From contig OENT01000180.1 in the NCBI GenBank assembly GCA_900239685.1, forward strand, positions 106,634 through 170,633: a stretch of DNA of 64,000 bases, in the 5' to 3' direction. A program made the translations under genes and the position numbers. Origin of the DNA: Rotaria macrura. Its lineage: Eukaryota > Rotifera > Eurotatoria > Philodinida > Philodinidae. How positions within the stretch are numbered: position 1 is the first letter of the stretch; each line of letters starts with the position of its first letter. Below are positions 38,262 to 48,806 of the stretch, piece by piece. The notes under the pieces were generated by a model. The model searched no databases. It saw only the letters and a list, made by a program, of their open reading frames with translations, and was not told where the DNA came from.

Positions 38262-38478
38262 CAAGGGGGGAAAAGCGATACTTCATCTACTTCAAAATTT
38301 TTTGAAGTACAAGGAAGTAAGATGGAAGTAAATGGAAGTAGAATAGAAATAAATGGAAGTACAATGGAAGTAAATGGAAGTAGAATGGAAGTAAATGGAA
38401 GTAGAATGGAAGTAAATGGAAGTAGAATGGAAGTAAGTTGGAAGTACGCACTCCTGAAGTATCGCTTTTTCCCCCTTG
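38262..38478. mobile_element. hAT-like MITE with minisatellite core, TSD GATAGATT
   Basis: Terminal inverted repeats CAAGGGGG(G)AAAAGCGATA and complement are flanked by the exact 8-bp direct repeat GATAGATT (38254-38261 and 38479-38486). The whole interior between them (about 38305-38455) is a tandem array of a 21-bp unit composed of AATGGAAGTA and GAATGGAAGTA half-units. No coding capacity. Confidence 0.88.
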
Positions 38479-38638
38479 GATAGATTCCACTGATCTAGTC
38501 AATGCAGCACAGTTATCAATCACTAAAATTCAAGAGTAATTAGGTTCATCCCTTACTCATACAAATTTTCAGAAAGTAACGATTTTAAGCAAGCAGCATC
38601 GTTGTATTCGCAAGATATCAGTTTGTATCATATATTTT

Positions 38639-39919
38639 CCCAGGTCGTTCGTTCCGGAGACCAGATCCGGCCGGAACCCGCAGGAAACGTGATATTTTCC
38701 GGCTACTTCCTGCCGGTTCCGTTGTATTTCCGGCCGTTTCCGGCCGGAAAAACCACCGGAACATGGAAGCAGTATTCCGGCCGGATTTATCCGCACCGGG
38801 AACATGGATATTCCGGAGACTTCCGGAAACCGGCAATTTCAAGGAAGTACCACGGATCAGCCAGGAAACAACCGGAACTATGGCAAGTTCCGCCAGGATC
38901 CAACCGTAAAATACAATAATTCTGTAAAGAAGCATCGGAAAAGAGTCGGAAACCACCGTATTCCGATTAAATTATTTCTGCTTTGGAAATCGGTCCTCCC
39001 CTTTAAAAACAATTACATCGCATATTGAATTCTCATTCATATCGTTCCTTGATATCCAAATCATCGATTTACAAAAAAACACCTTTAAAGGTCTTTTTTG
39101 GGATTTTTTTGTCTAATTCCTTTAATTTAAGGACGATGTCCATCACCGGGATAGTTCACCGTATTTTGATGGGGTCGCTTGAGAATTTGAGATTTGTTAC
39201 TTAATTTGTTATTGGTTTCAGAGCATTAATTATTATTCGAAATTTTTTGATAAAAAATTGAAATGAAAGGTCCTTCAGAGACTTTAGAAGCGTCACTTAC
39301 CTTGATTGAAGACTCAGGAAAGTCTCAAAACGCTGGTGCTTAACATGTGTGGTGTTCTTACACATATCGTTTTCGGTTTGTCAAAGTCTAAAAATCTGAT
39401 TTTTAGGTCTCCGGGCTGAAAATTCCTATTTTTGGGACAAAAGCGAATTTGGAGGGAAATGTATAATGTTTCACTAGAATTTTATTTGTTCCCAGGGTAC
39501 GTTCTGGTGTGTTTTAGGCTTGTTTAAAAAAGAAGTAAAAGCTGGATTCAAATTTCGGAGACTTTACTTAGTAATTCTGAGTATTTAGCGCTGTTTGGGG
39601 AACGCCCAGATGAGTTTTCGGGAGCTTAGCGGAAACGGTCAGATCTGAGCCGTGTTCTCTCCGGATGGGAAAATTGCTTTTTCCGTTATCGGTATCCGGT
39701 CCGGAAACAGTCGGATCTGGACCGTATTTGTTCTGGGCTTGGAAACGGTGTTTTCCGACGGCGGATCCGGTATAGGAAACTGGAACCGTATCCGTGGATA
39801 CGCTCCGGTGCCAGGAATTGGCAGGAAGTAAACCGGAACCGATTTCGGAAACCTGCTTCCGAAATTCGTGGGAATAACACGGGATCCGGCAGGTTCCCAC
39901 CGTACGTCTCGGACCTGGG
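38639..39919. mobile_element. CCCAGG-type element, CCGGAA family (1,281 bp)
   Basis: Intact termini CCCAGGTCGTTCG and CGGACCTGGG. The left arm (38640-38900) and the right arm (39590-39919) are GC-rich with dense CCGG, TTCCGG and GGAACC words; the middle (about 38950-39570) is AT-rich with TCTTT-type runs. Flanks share TT. The degenerate copy at 33062-34640 has the same architecture. No transposase frame is visible. Confidence 0.7.
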
Positions 39920-41975
39920 TTATTCACTTTGATATTTGAATTGTCCACTTTCAGAAAATATGAATGAATGAGTTTTCCAGTCTGCGAATAAGAGAGAAAC
40001 TTCGGCATCAGTCAATACCTACTGTCACAACACGAATAATATTGTATGAAATAGCGTTGTGTTTGACAGCAACACAAAGAAAAATAAAACATTCTTTACT
40101 ATGCGCAAGCTTCGCATCCGAAAAACTCACAGAAACAACTTGAATCGCGTAAGATCAGTATAGTGTTACAGTTCCCTTATGATAAAGACCAGATGAAAAT
40201 GACCGGTTTACCCAACCGGTTACTTGCTCCCATTACTGCAATTTTCTGTGGTAAACTGGCAGTTTTGACGAATGGCCTTGCTTACCATTAAATATGATTC
40301 TACATTGGCGACATGGCTATAAACTGCAACTACTACATGTAGAAACTTAAATACCAAGAATAAGAGTAGTTTAACATGCAATGCAATATTTTACTTACAA
40401 GGGCACCAGCAAGAAGAAGATGCTGTTATGCATCTTTTTCAGCTAAATAGGAATTTAATATTTATATTGGAAATCCTTTCTAGGTCGTCTTATTTCAAAT
40501 TTTTATGCCACAATATCCGGCATTGATCTTATAAACGGTAGTTGATGATAGAAATATGTATAATATCAAGACATTCATCCTTCTTAATATGATACTACTG
40601 TCTTTAACAACAGTAAATTTAGCGACACGTCTTCTATCTCAACTTGCGTATCATAATGAAACATCAAAAATAACTTGACAAAGATCATCAAAAGCATAGT
40701 TTTCACTGCGAATAATCAGTGAATGAGAGTTTTAGGACGCTTACAAAATGCAATCTCATCACCATTTCACTTGAGAATAATACTAATTGATATAGATTTA
40801 AACACTGAGTTTATTGGATCACACACGTAGCGATTCTGTCGTAAAAATATTTGGCGAAAGAAATAAATATATTTTCAATGGGTCTAACTCTAGCCTTAGT
40901 CACTCTAGCTTAAATTGTCGAAACCATGCGCATATATTGGAAAGTTATATGTTCTAAGTGGTCGGTAGAATGTACCATTTACAAATGTCAATGCGAATGT
41001 TGATTTAATACCGTTTCCTAGCACAACTTTCATTATTTTCGTGTTTTTAGCTCATAGTTGAGTATCAATGGACAATATATTTGTGTCTGCCGTATCTGCT
41101 TTCAATTATAGTCGATTGATGATGGTGTCCACTTTGTTGGGGATAGGTGATTGGTGGAATTGTTGGACTTCTACACGTAAATTTCAAATAATTTGAAATC
41201 GATTTCACATTTTATACAAACAGTAACTAAACTTGCAGCTGAAAATAGTCAATTCACACTTCAAGTTTAGGAAAAGCTTTTAAGAAAAGGATGTGCTGTT
41301 TAACATCAAGTTACATATAAACCCGATCGCTAGACGATATTTCCTGAGAAATCCATTTGTCAGGGAAGTCGATGACTGACTTTCGCAGTCAGAAATGCTC
41401 TCTCTTTGGGAGTGATCTGACATCGATTGATGTGTTTGTGGTTGGGTTTTCAGAGTCCAAGTGTGGAATTATTGTAAGTCAATTATGACGTGGGTTGTTG
41501 TTGAGTCTGTATCTGCAGGTGTTCTCACACGCGAAGCAAATAAACACAGTCACATTCCAAGCAACTGACACCCACACCCACATCCGTGCTTCTTCGACTT
41601 GGGTAGTCGTAACCACTGATCCGAGCTACAGCGCATTTACGACCGCATATGGCTAAAATACGGTATTGTGCACGGTGCCGCATTCTTGTATCCAGTATTA
41701 CGGGAAAATATGAACAATAAACTGTCGTGAAGTAGTCATTTTTTACTCTTTTTGTGATCACAACCGAACCCTAGTTCTTATCCCGTTTTGATCAATCTAG
41801 ATAGAAAAGCTACAACTTATCAAACCTCAAAATCGAGTTACTCGTTGACGGGTTTTTTCTGACTCAACTTCGACACTTGAAGGCCAACCTGACCTGGCGC
41901 AACGTTGAAAAACACTATTAAAAATATAGTTATTTTACAAAAGCATTTCTACACTATCAAACTGCACAAACACTA
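39920..41975. other. intergenic; solo element end near 41599
   Basis: No supported gene. At 41584-41599 the sequence CTTCTTCGACTTGGG matches the right end of the ATCGGATTCC family, preceded by CACCCACACCCACAT. TACGG-type words follow to about 41790, which ends TTTTGATCAATCTAG, like the right end of 41976-42226. Confidence 0.4.
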
Positions 41976-42226
41976 TCCAGGTCGAACGATACGGACCGTT
42001 GAGTGGACGCAGTTATACGGACCGTAACATCATTAAAATAGGGCCGTATACGGCCGTATTTTCGCAGTACACGGCCCCGTGTACGGTGCTATTTCTGGGC
42101 ACAGTAATAAAGGATCGTATACTGTGAAAATACGGCTGTATACGACCCTATTTTAATGATGTTACGGTCCGTAGAACTGCGTCCACTCAACGGTCCGTAA
42201 CGGATATCCGTTTTGATCAACCTGGG
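41976..42226. mobile_element. CCCAGG-type element, TACGG family, with long TIRs (251 bp)
   Basis: Left end CCAGGTCGAACGATACGG, right end TTTTGATCAACCTGGG. The arms are nearly identical inverted copies for roughly 100 bp: both carry GTTGAGTGGACGCAGTT, CCGTAACATCATTAAAATAG and CCGTATTTTC. The element is almost wholly a hairpin. High arm identity suggests recent origin or ongoing gene conversion between arms. Confidence 0.8.
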
Positions 42227-42846
42227 AAGGCTCATCTATATGAAAATGGCAAAATTCTATTATGAAAATAATCTTAAGTTGAGAAAAATCAGAAAATCGT
42301 CATGTTTTGAAAAGAGCACGAGAGTCGAACCAAATGGCATATTAAATCCCAACGACTATTTTACATTTGTATATATTCGCACTTCTCGAAGATTATCATT
42401 GATTAATACAAGCTTTAAAAAGAAAATAGTCTGCTGTCCAATTTCGCAGGTTGATTTCGTTTAACATCCTCAGTTGAACCGTTATATTTTGGTATGCAAT
42501 TAACCTAGTTACACTTCAGTGGAACTCATACTGCTCAGTGCTTTCGATGCAGTCCTCAGCTTTTTCTGTAGATGAACGACGTTCTAGTGGACGGAATAAA
42601 TTCTGTTTTTATTTATCAGATACAGAAAACTTCCAAATAGTTTGTATAATAGAAATTCCTATTTCTAAGGAGTTACAAGACTCAAAGCTGATCTATGAAG
42701 CTTTGAGGGAAAATCGGAAAAAATGACTACAATGGTGCTATTCTACTGTGATTGGAATTTATCTTTTTCATCCTGAAAGATCGATTTCAATTCATTTTAG
42801 TCCCTTTTAATCCATTAAAATAGTTTTTTCATTCAATAAACAGTCT
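42227..42846. other. intergenic, nothing recognised
   Basis: No supported gene; short frames only. Confidence 0.35.
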
Positions 42847-43175
42847 CCCAGGAGGATCATTCCGTCAATTGGATCGGATCATGTTTCTATCGGAGCTTCT
42901 CTGATCCGACGAAATCCCATCGAATTCCAAGTTGCGATCCTATACTTGGATCCTTAGTGTTGCACGTTATCGAATCCTACTATCGGAATCCGATTGAATT
43001 TCATCGTATGATCGAAACAGGCCTCCACTATTGCGATTAAATGCTAATTCGTACACCAATAGGAAAATAGGTTTCTCCCGTCGGATCCATTAGTGTTTCC
43101 ACAACCCGGATTCCCTTAGGATTTTATCGGATCATTGGATCCGATTGGACCCGGTATCAAATTCATTCAACTGGG
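42847..43175. mobile_element. CCCAGG-type element, ATCGGAT family (329 bp)
   Basis: Starts CCCAGGAGGATCATTCCG, ends ATTCATTCAACTGGG. The interior is rich in GATCCGA, TCGGATC and CCGATT words in both orientations. A fragment with the same right end lies at about 30900-30925. Confidence 0.6.
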
Positions 43176-44159
43176 CCGTTAAAATTCGGTTAGGCAATGT
43201 TGAAACCAAACACATTTAGAATACATCAGATTTCTTTTACTTAATTGGTTTGATTTCGATGAATTTTTAATTGAAGTCAAAGGTTTTGTGAAAATTATTG
43301 TCTTCTCTATTTTTTAATGTTAAAAGAAGAAAATAGAGATGAAGTCCGCGGGCTGCGCAGCCTAACACGCGTTTTGAACCACATTTTCCGAGCAGTCTGC
43401 TTTGAGGTCTGCAACTTACTGAATGAACTAATTTTATAAAGGACAAAGTTCGTACAAAGGTTGCAGAAGAAACTTGAAAATCCATTTTAAGCAGATCTGT
43501 GGGGGATCATTACTTTCTGTCGGAAAAAAGTAGATCTCCGAAGTTACCAAACGAAGGCTTGGAGAACTAAATCATCATTTTAGTCCTTTCTATTATTCAG
43601 TAGTGCTCATTACGAGAGCATCCTCTCGGTTAAAAAGTGGTGTGACACTTGGGGAGACGAGAGATTACTCGTAGGACACCTTTATTTCAGATTCAGCAAC
43701 GATTTCTTCAATAAACGTATTTTTTTTGACTGATTATATCTGAAAAAGAATCATAAATGTTAATGTGGAATTTCAATCCTAACTTGTTGTAGATTCATCA
43801 AATAGGTTCAATAGATATTGTGTGCGCTGTTCTCTATTTTGAAACTATTTTCTTATTCGTTTCTATTTGCAAAAAACGCTCACAAAAAACATGCTATCAT
43901 TCTTATGATCGAGAAATAAAAAAAAACGAATGCATAAAAGGCAATATTTTTAGTATTTGATTCTAGCACACAGATCACTTCAATTTGTTAGTATATTATT
44001 GAAAATTAAATGAAATAACATGACGATACATGTAAAAGTCCTTACAAGATATGGAATAAATTAGCAAAAACCAATGAAGAATGTTTTCAAGTAAAAACTA
44101 ATTTATTTATGATGCTCTTCTGGCATATATATATATATATAATCGACTGATAACATAAA
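43176..44159. other. intergenic; 3' side of the dsRNA-binding gene
   Basis: No gene seen. On the minus strand an AATAAA-type signal at about 44103-44108 lies some 55 bp beyond the stop of the upstream gene. Confidence 0.4.
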
Positions 44160-44294
44160 CTAGGCATCGTCGTTGGGTATCAAAAATGATGCTGAAACAC
44201 CTGGAATGAACGTCGATTCTGTTGTCGTCGATTGTTCTTCTACGCTTGTAGTATTATTCGAGGTAATATTATTATTGTTATCACTACTGTTAGT

Positions 44295-44329
<35 letters not shown>

Positions 44330-47300
44330 TATTGTCATCTGTTTTAAGTTCAGTCGGTAATACTATTTTATTCATTGATTGAAGAGCACGGATGAACTCC
44401 GCTTAAATGAATAGAAAAAAACAAAATAGGAAAAAGAAATTTAATTCGATTTTTGTGTACCTTTAGCATTACGAAAAGAAACATTGCATAAAGTTTCGAT
44501 GGCTTGTTGACACGCCTCATTTTGTGCAACATTTTTCGCGGCACTAACGCCCCAAAACTGTTGATCCATAGCTGTAACACGTACAAGAACGAGATTTTCT
44601 TCGTTATCAATTAAATCAATACGATTTTTTGTTTGCGTTGAAGAATTTAATCGTTGATTGTTAATGAAAATTTCATTAAATAATTGTAATGGCGTTTTAA
44701 TAGCAATTGCTTTTGTTGTTATATGCTTTCGAATTGAATCAATTAATGATGTTGGATCATTCTGTAATGACGGAGGAAGAGTCGGAGTAAATCGAGTTTG
44801 TTGATAAACATCTGACTCTTCAGTAAGAATGGCTTCAGCTGGTGGACGATATGTTGGATATAATTTCATTAAGGCTTGCTAAAAATAATTCGCGAACAAA
44901 ATTATTACAATCGTACTAACACGATGAAAAATGTTCTGATATAATCAGTAATTATTCGAACTAGTTCAATCGTTTTCCAGTAAGACAATAAAATTTTAGA
45001 TGAGATCTCTCCTAAGAACGATCAAACGATCTTTTCAATTGATTCCATGAGTTCCAACAGCGAAGAATACATAGTGTACTCGTGCGGAAACAGTCTAGCA
45101 AGCAATGATCCGTTTTCAATTCCATCCTACAAGACCAATGTTTTTTTCTCGAACACATTATAAGATTAGAACAAACATAGCAAAGACTAAACTAAAATTT
45201 CGACATTGAACAAACGAGAATCGTCGCATCATTAAATGAAATCAAAACTCTCGATTGCTTCACAGTTTTTAAATGAAACAGTATTGTACATTTTAATTTA
45301 TTTCACTTAATTGAAATATTCTCATACTTAAATAAAAGAAAGAAAAAAAACAGAAGTGCCAGAGAAAAACAAAACATTCACTCGTACAAATCCTAACCAT
45401 AGGAAAAATTGGTTTAAACTGTGCATAGCTTAAAAACGTCCTTAATCAATTCTGAAGTGCAAATTCTTTATTGCAATTTTAGACTTTCCAAGAAGAAATT
45501 AAAGTGAATTTCAATGCATTTCAACAATACTCGTTCAGTTGAGAAAATCAGTATGAATCAACGTTAACCATAAAATAGAACCATTGCATGCAACATCTGA
45601 TATGGACATGTTCCTTTCTAAATGGTATTAGATATCATTTTAGAAATGAGCTATCACTAATTAGCTTAACATCGTTTTCCAAATTTTTTTAGTGTGAGAA
45701 GCATGATCAGCTCTTGAATACGCACTTGCTCTGTTCTGACATTTAATTTCTATTTCCTCTCACATTAATCGCAATCGACAGGAGTAAAATAGAACTGTGT
45801 AATACTGTCACATTCTAGTTGAAGGTAAATAACGCGCGTCAGACTGACATTCTAGAATATTTCACATGAGCTCAAATGGGAAGTCTCACGACTATTCACA
45901 TCATCAAATCAAAGCCGGCATAGTCAATAAATCATTGTTAGGCCTATTTTATTTAGAGAAAAAGAGTAGTGCAACAAACGGAAACATTCGTCCGTTAGTT
46001 CAATGTCGTCATGAAATTGTTCGTATTAGACAAGTTATTTTTATTTTATTCCAAATAGACATTATGTTTTTCTCTTTTTGTGTACTCAAAAAGTGAGTAC
46101 ACTTTAGAATCGGTCAGTGTGTCCGGCCGTATACACGATAACTGTTTACAAATACATTCGATTGAGCTGAAATTTTGTGCACAGAATTGTCTCATCAATA
46201 TCTCGGTCGAGTTTGAAGAGGAGAAGGATCCGGTAAGAAATAGTTGAGTTATCGAAAAAATTTTCATTTTTCACCAAACAATCCCTGAGGTGGGGTACAG
46301 GGATTTTTTCAAAAAAAACTTTTTTCTCAGAATTATCCACAACGTATCTAAATCGACTCAGTTTTTAACGCTGATTCCGAATCTGATATTAGTTTTGAAC
46401 CAAATCGTAGCTTTCTAACAAAACATCGCCTGAAAAAGGTCTGAAAATGCACAAAAACTGCATCTAGAAACAAAATTGCCTAGATATGTCTCAGATGACC
46501 ACTAGTTTTGGGGTTTCCCAAAAACGTTTACCTGGATACTTCTTCCGTTCACACTTTCTAGAATGACTGATTTGTCTCATTCACTTTTTGAAGTACACAT
46601 AACTCTCGGACTTAAGTCCGAAGTTTTCACATTTATTTAATGAATATGTCAAGTGTTTTACTTTACATAAAAGATCTATTGATTGTTTAACATCCGATTC
46701 AAATGGGCAAAGATCTGTTCATAGTATGAATGAATGTAGAACATAAATGAAGATGCCACAGAATGTCAGAGGGAGATGACGTAGAATATTTTCACTATAA
46801 GAAAGTCTCATTTAATCGGATTCTGCGCAAGTAAATTTCTAAACAGAGTCAACACTTGATACAGACTTTTCAAAAGAAAGTTGCCTTAATGCGCCCATCC
46901 TCTTCCCAATATTTACGCTCCTGAAGAAAGCATTGTGACTTACGAAACGCTGAGAGTTCTTAATGTATGTGGCTCAACACTATGATGACTAAAATAGATT
47001 TTCTTCATAGTCCAATTTTTATCCGTAGATATGAAATAGGCAAATAACCTGTGCAGCCATATTTTTTGCTAATTGTTTTGATCGTCCAACTCCGACAGCA
47101 ATGATCACTTCTGGAACATTTTGATCAATAGTTACTGAGCAGCGAAAACGGGTTTGTTTAGGAGCTACTTCTTCCAGTTGAAAATTATATTTATCCGATG
47201 ATATTTCAGGACGAAGTTCATGTAGAATAGCAGCTGGGTGACGATTCCCATCATAAAAAACCATATCGATTAATTTCGAACGTTTATTTATCCCAGACGA

Positions 47301-47414
47301 TTCATCTTTCGTACTTTTACGTTTCGAACCGTTATTAATCAACGATGCATCACTATTTTCTGTAGGTACAACAACAGTTGATGACGTATCCATCGATATC
47401 GGTTCAGCTGACAT
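44160..47414 (-). CDS. double dsRNA-binding-domain protein, three exons
   Basis: Exons on the minus strand are 47414-47049, 44878-44461 and 44401-44160. Introns are 2,170 bp (donor CAG|GTTATT) and 59 bp (AAAG|GTACAC...TTTAAG), in phases 0 and 1, giving 341 residues. The N terminus (1-48) is Ser/Thr-rich with basic KRK and NKRSK motifs, possibly nuclear localisation. dsRBD 1 spans about 53-130 (HPAAILHEL, then FRCSVTI, then GVGRSKQLAKNMAAQQALMKLY across the first intron). dsRBD 2 spans about 183-253 (TPLQLFNEI, LVLVRVTAMDQQFWGVSAAKNVAQNEACQQAIETL). Exon 3 opens with a helix (EFIRALQSM) and continues as an Asn tract plus a Ser/Thr-rich tail. It should bind double-stranded RNA, as in Staufen- or ILF3-type proteins, but the exact orthologue is not identified. 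It follows an F-box gene by 170 bp on the same strand. Confidence 0.8.
44281..44338. repeat. ATT/AAT trinucleotide tract encoding poly-Asn
   Basis: A run of AAT codons on the minus strand in the last exon of the dsRNA-binding protein encodes nine consecutive asparagines followed by Asn/Asp-rich sequence (residues about 285-310). Length polymorphism is expected. Confidence 0.85.
46078..46602. repeat. MITE-like element in the dsRBD gene intron
   Basis: The left end TGTGTACTCAAAAAGTGAG and the reverse complement of the right end TGTGTACTTCAAAAAGTGAA are near identical. The left end also folds on itself (GTGTACTC...GAGTACAC). It contains the phrase CCGTATACACGATAACT. No coding frame. Lies within intron 1 (44879-47048), which otherwise shows nothing. 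Confidence 0.55.
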
Positions 47415-47584
47415 ATTGATTTCAATGCTTTATCTAGAAAGTCTAAAAAAATAATTTCATACTGGAGACAATACCAAGTAGAATAAAATAAATATTTTCC
47501 TTTTTCATCTGACTTCGTTTCGTACAAAACAAAAAGAAATTCACAAGACAAAGCGAACGCCACAAATATCCCTCGAGATTTGAT
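47415..47584. other. short spacer between two co-oriented genes
   Basis: 170 bp separate the stop of the F-box-like gene from the ATG of the dsRNA-binding gene. No separate promoter motif is recognised. Confidence 0.4.
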
Positions 47585-48806
47585 TCATTGAATACGATCA
47601 AGTTGAATGTATCCTTTTATAGTGATAAAAAAATGTTTACTTCGAATCGCTGCATTACGAAAAAAAGGATCTTTTCTAAATTTGGCCAACGTTTTGTGTA
47701 AACCTGCTGGATCACTCGGGTCAAAATAGGATGACAAGTCAAGTTTTATACGATGAAGTTTAGCTGAGCAATGTGACATTAGTCGAATCCAATTGTTTGA
47801 CGATAAATAATCATCTAAATCATCATCTGCCATTGAACCAACTATTGATAAATAACGAATAGTTTTGGGAATTAATCGTTCCAAATTCGAAAAGCTCAAA
47901 TCATCATCACAAATAGTTATATGCATCACTGATAACTGAGTCGGAAATCCTTGTCGAAATATAAGATGCTCATCAATCCAATAATCACATTGGTGAACTC
48001 CATCATTAACAAGAGAAAGAGACGATAGATTAGGAACCTTAAACATGAACAAAAAACAACAAGTCATTGTTGTTGAGTTGAATCGATTCTCTTACATAAG
48101 ACCAAAGACGAAACAGTTTGGCGAGTTTAATTCTTCCATGAAGTGTCAATTTTTCAACTTGACTTTTTTGAATATTGTCATGAGGAAAGCATGCGAGAAG
48201 AAATTCTCGTCCTACTGAATTAAGAACCATTCGTTTGACGCGAGGAAAATAGATGGAAACTATTTTTATGAGGAATCTGGCGGATTTCGATTCAATTGAT
48301 ATCTGACGAAGACTATTGAATGAATATTGACTTGTCTTGTCTATTTGTTGATCATTGATATGAATTAAGCTAAGTGAACGAAGGCGAACGAATGCACTGA
48401 AATCGATCGCTTGGTTACGATCAATATTCGAATAATCTATTTTAACTGATACCAGTTGATTCATATTGAATTCGTTTCGAAGAAAGTCATCGAGCGAAAA
48501 TACATTTAGATGAATTGGAAGACGATGATCTTTCAATAACGATTCAATAGTCGAATTTAACTTTGAAAATGATTCTAGTAAAGATTGACCATCGAAGTAA
48601 GAGAAGAATTCGAACCATATTTCACCACATAAATCTTCTATTTGACTTTTTACTTTCGGAAGACCTAAACAAGAGCGAGTTTCACTCGGTCGGTTATGAC
48701 AAATGAGAAAAACAACATTTAATTCACTTCTTTTTTGTTTTTTCGATTTCAATCCACGACTATCAAGTTCGATTTGGGTGTTCAACGGCCGTTTTCGTAG
48801 TTCCAT
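47585..48806 (-). CDS. F-box-family protein, two exons
   Basis: Exons on the minus strand are 48806-48096 and 48037-47585, joined through a 58-bp GT..AG intron (TAT|GTAAGA ... TTTAAG|GTT) in phase 0, giving 387 residues. A basic stretch near residues 20-26 (KSKKQKR) may be a nuclear signal. An F-box-like segment lies at about 54-95 (QIEDLCGEIWFEFFSYFDGQ, then SFSKLNSTIESLL). It is followed by leucine-rich-like segments (LVSVKIDYS, LRSLSLIHI, LRQISIES, VEKLTLHG, LSSLSLVND, LSVMHITI). The length matches the 383-residue relative at 20143-21294, but sequence similarity is low, as usual in this fast-evolving family. Expected role: SCF ubiquitin-ligase adaptor with unknown target. The F-box is less canonical than in the relative (DLCGEIWFE rather than LPDELLL). 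Confidence 0.82.

Noticed and set aside
44173-44382. Leucine-rich plus-strand ORF
   Set aside because: Antisense reading of the Asn-repeat exon of the dsRBD gene.
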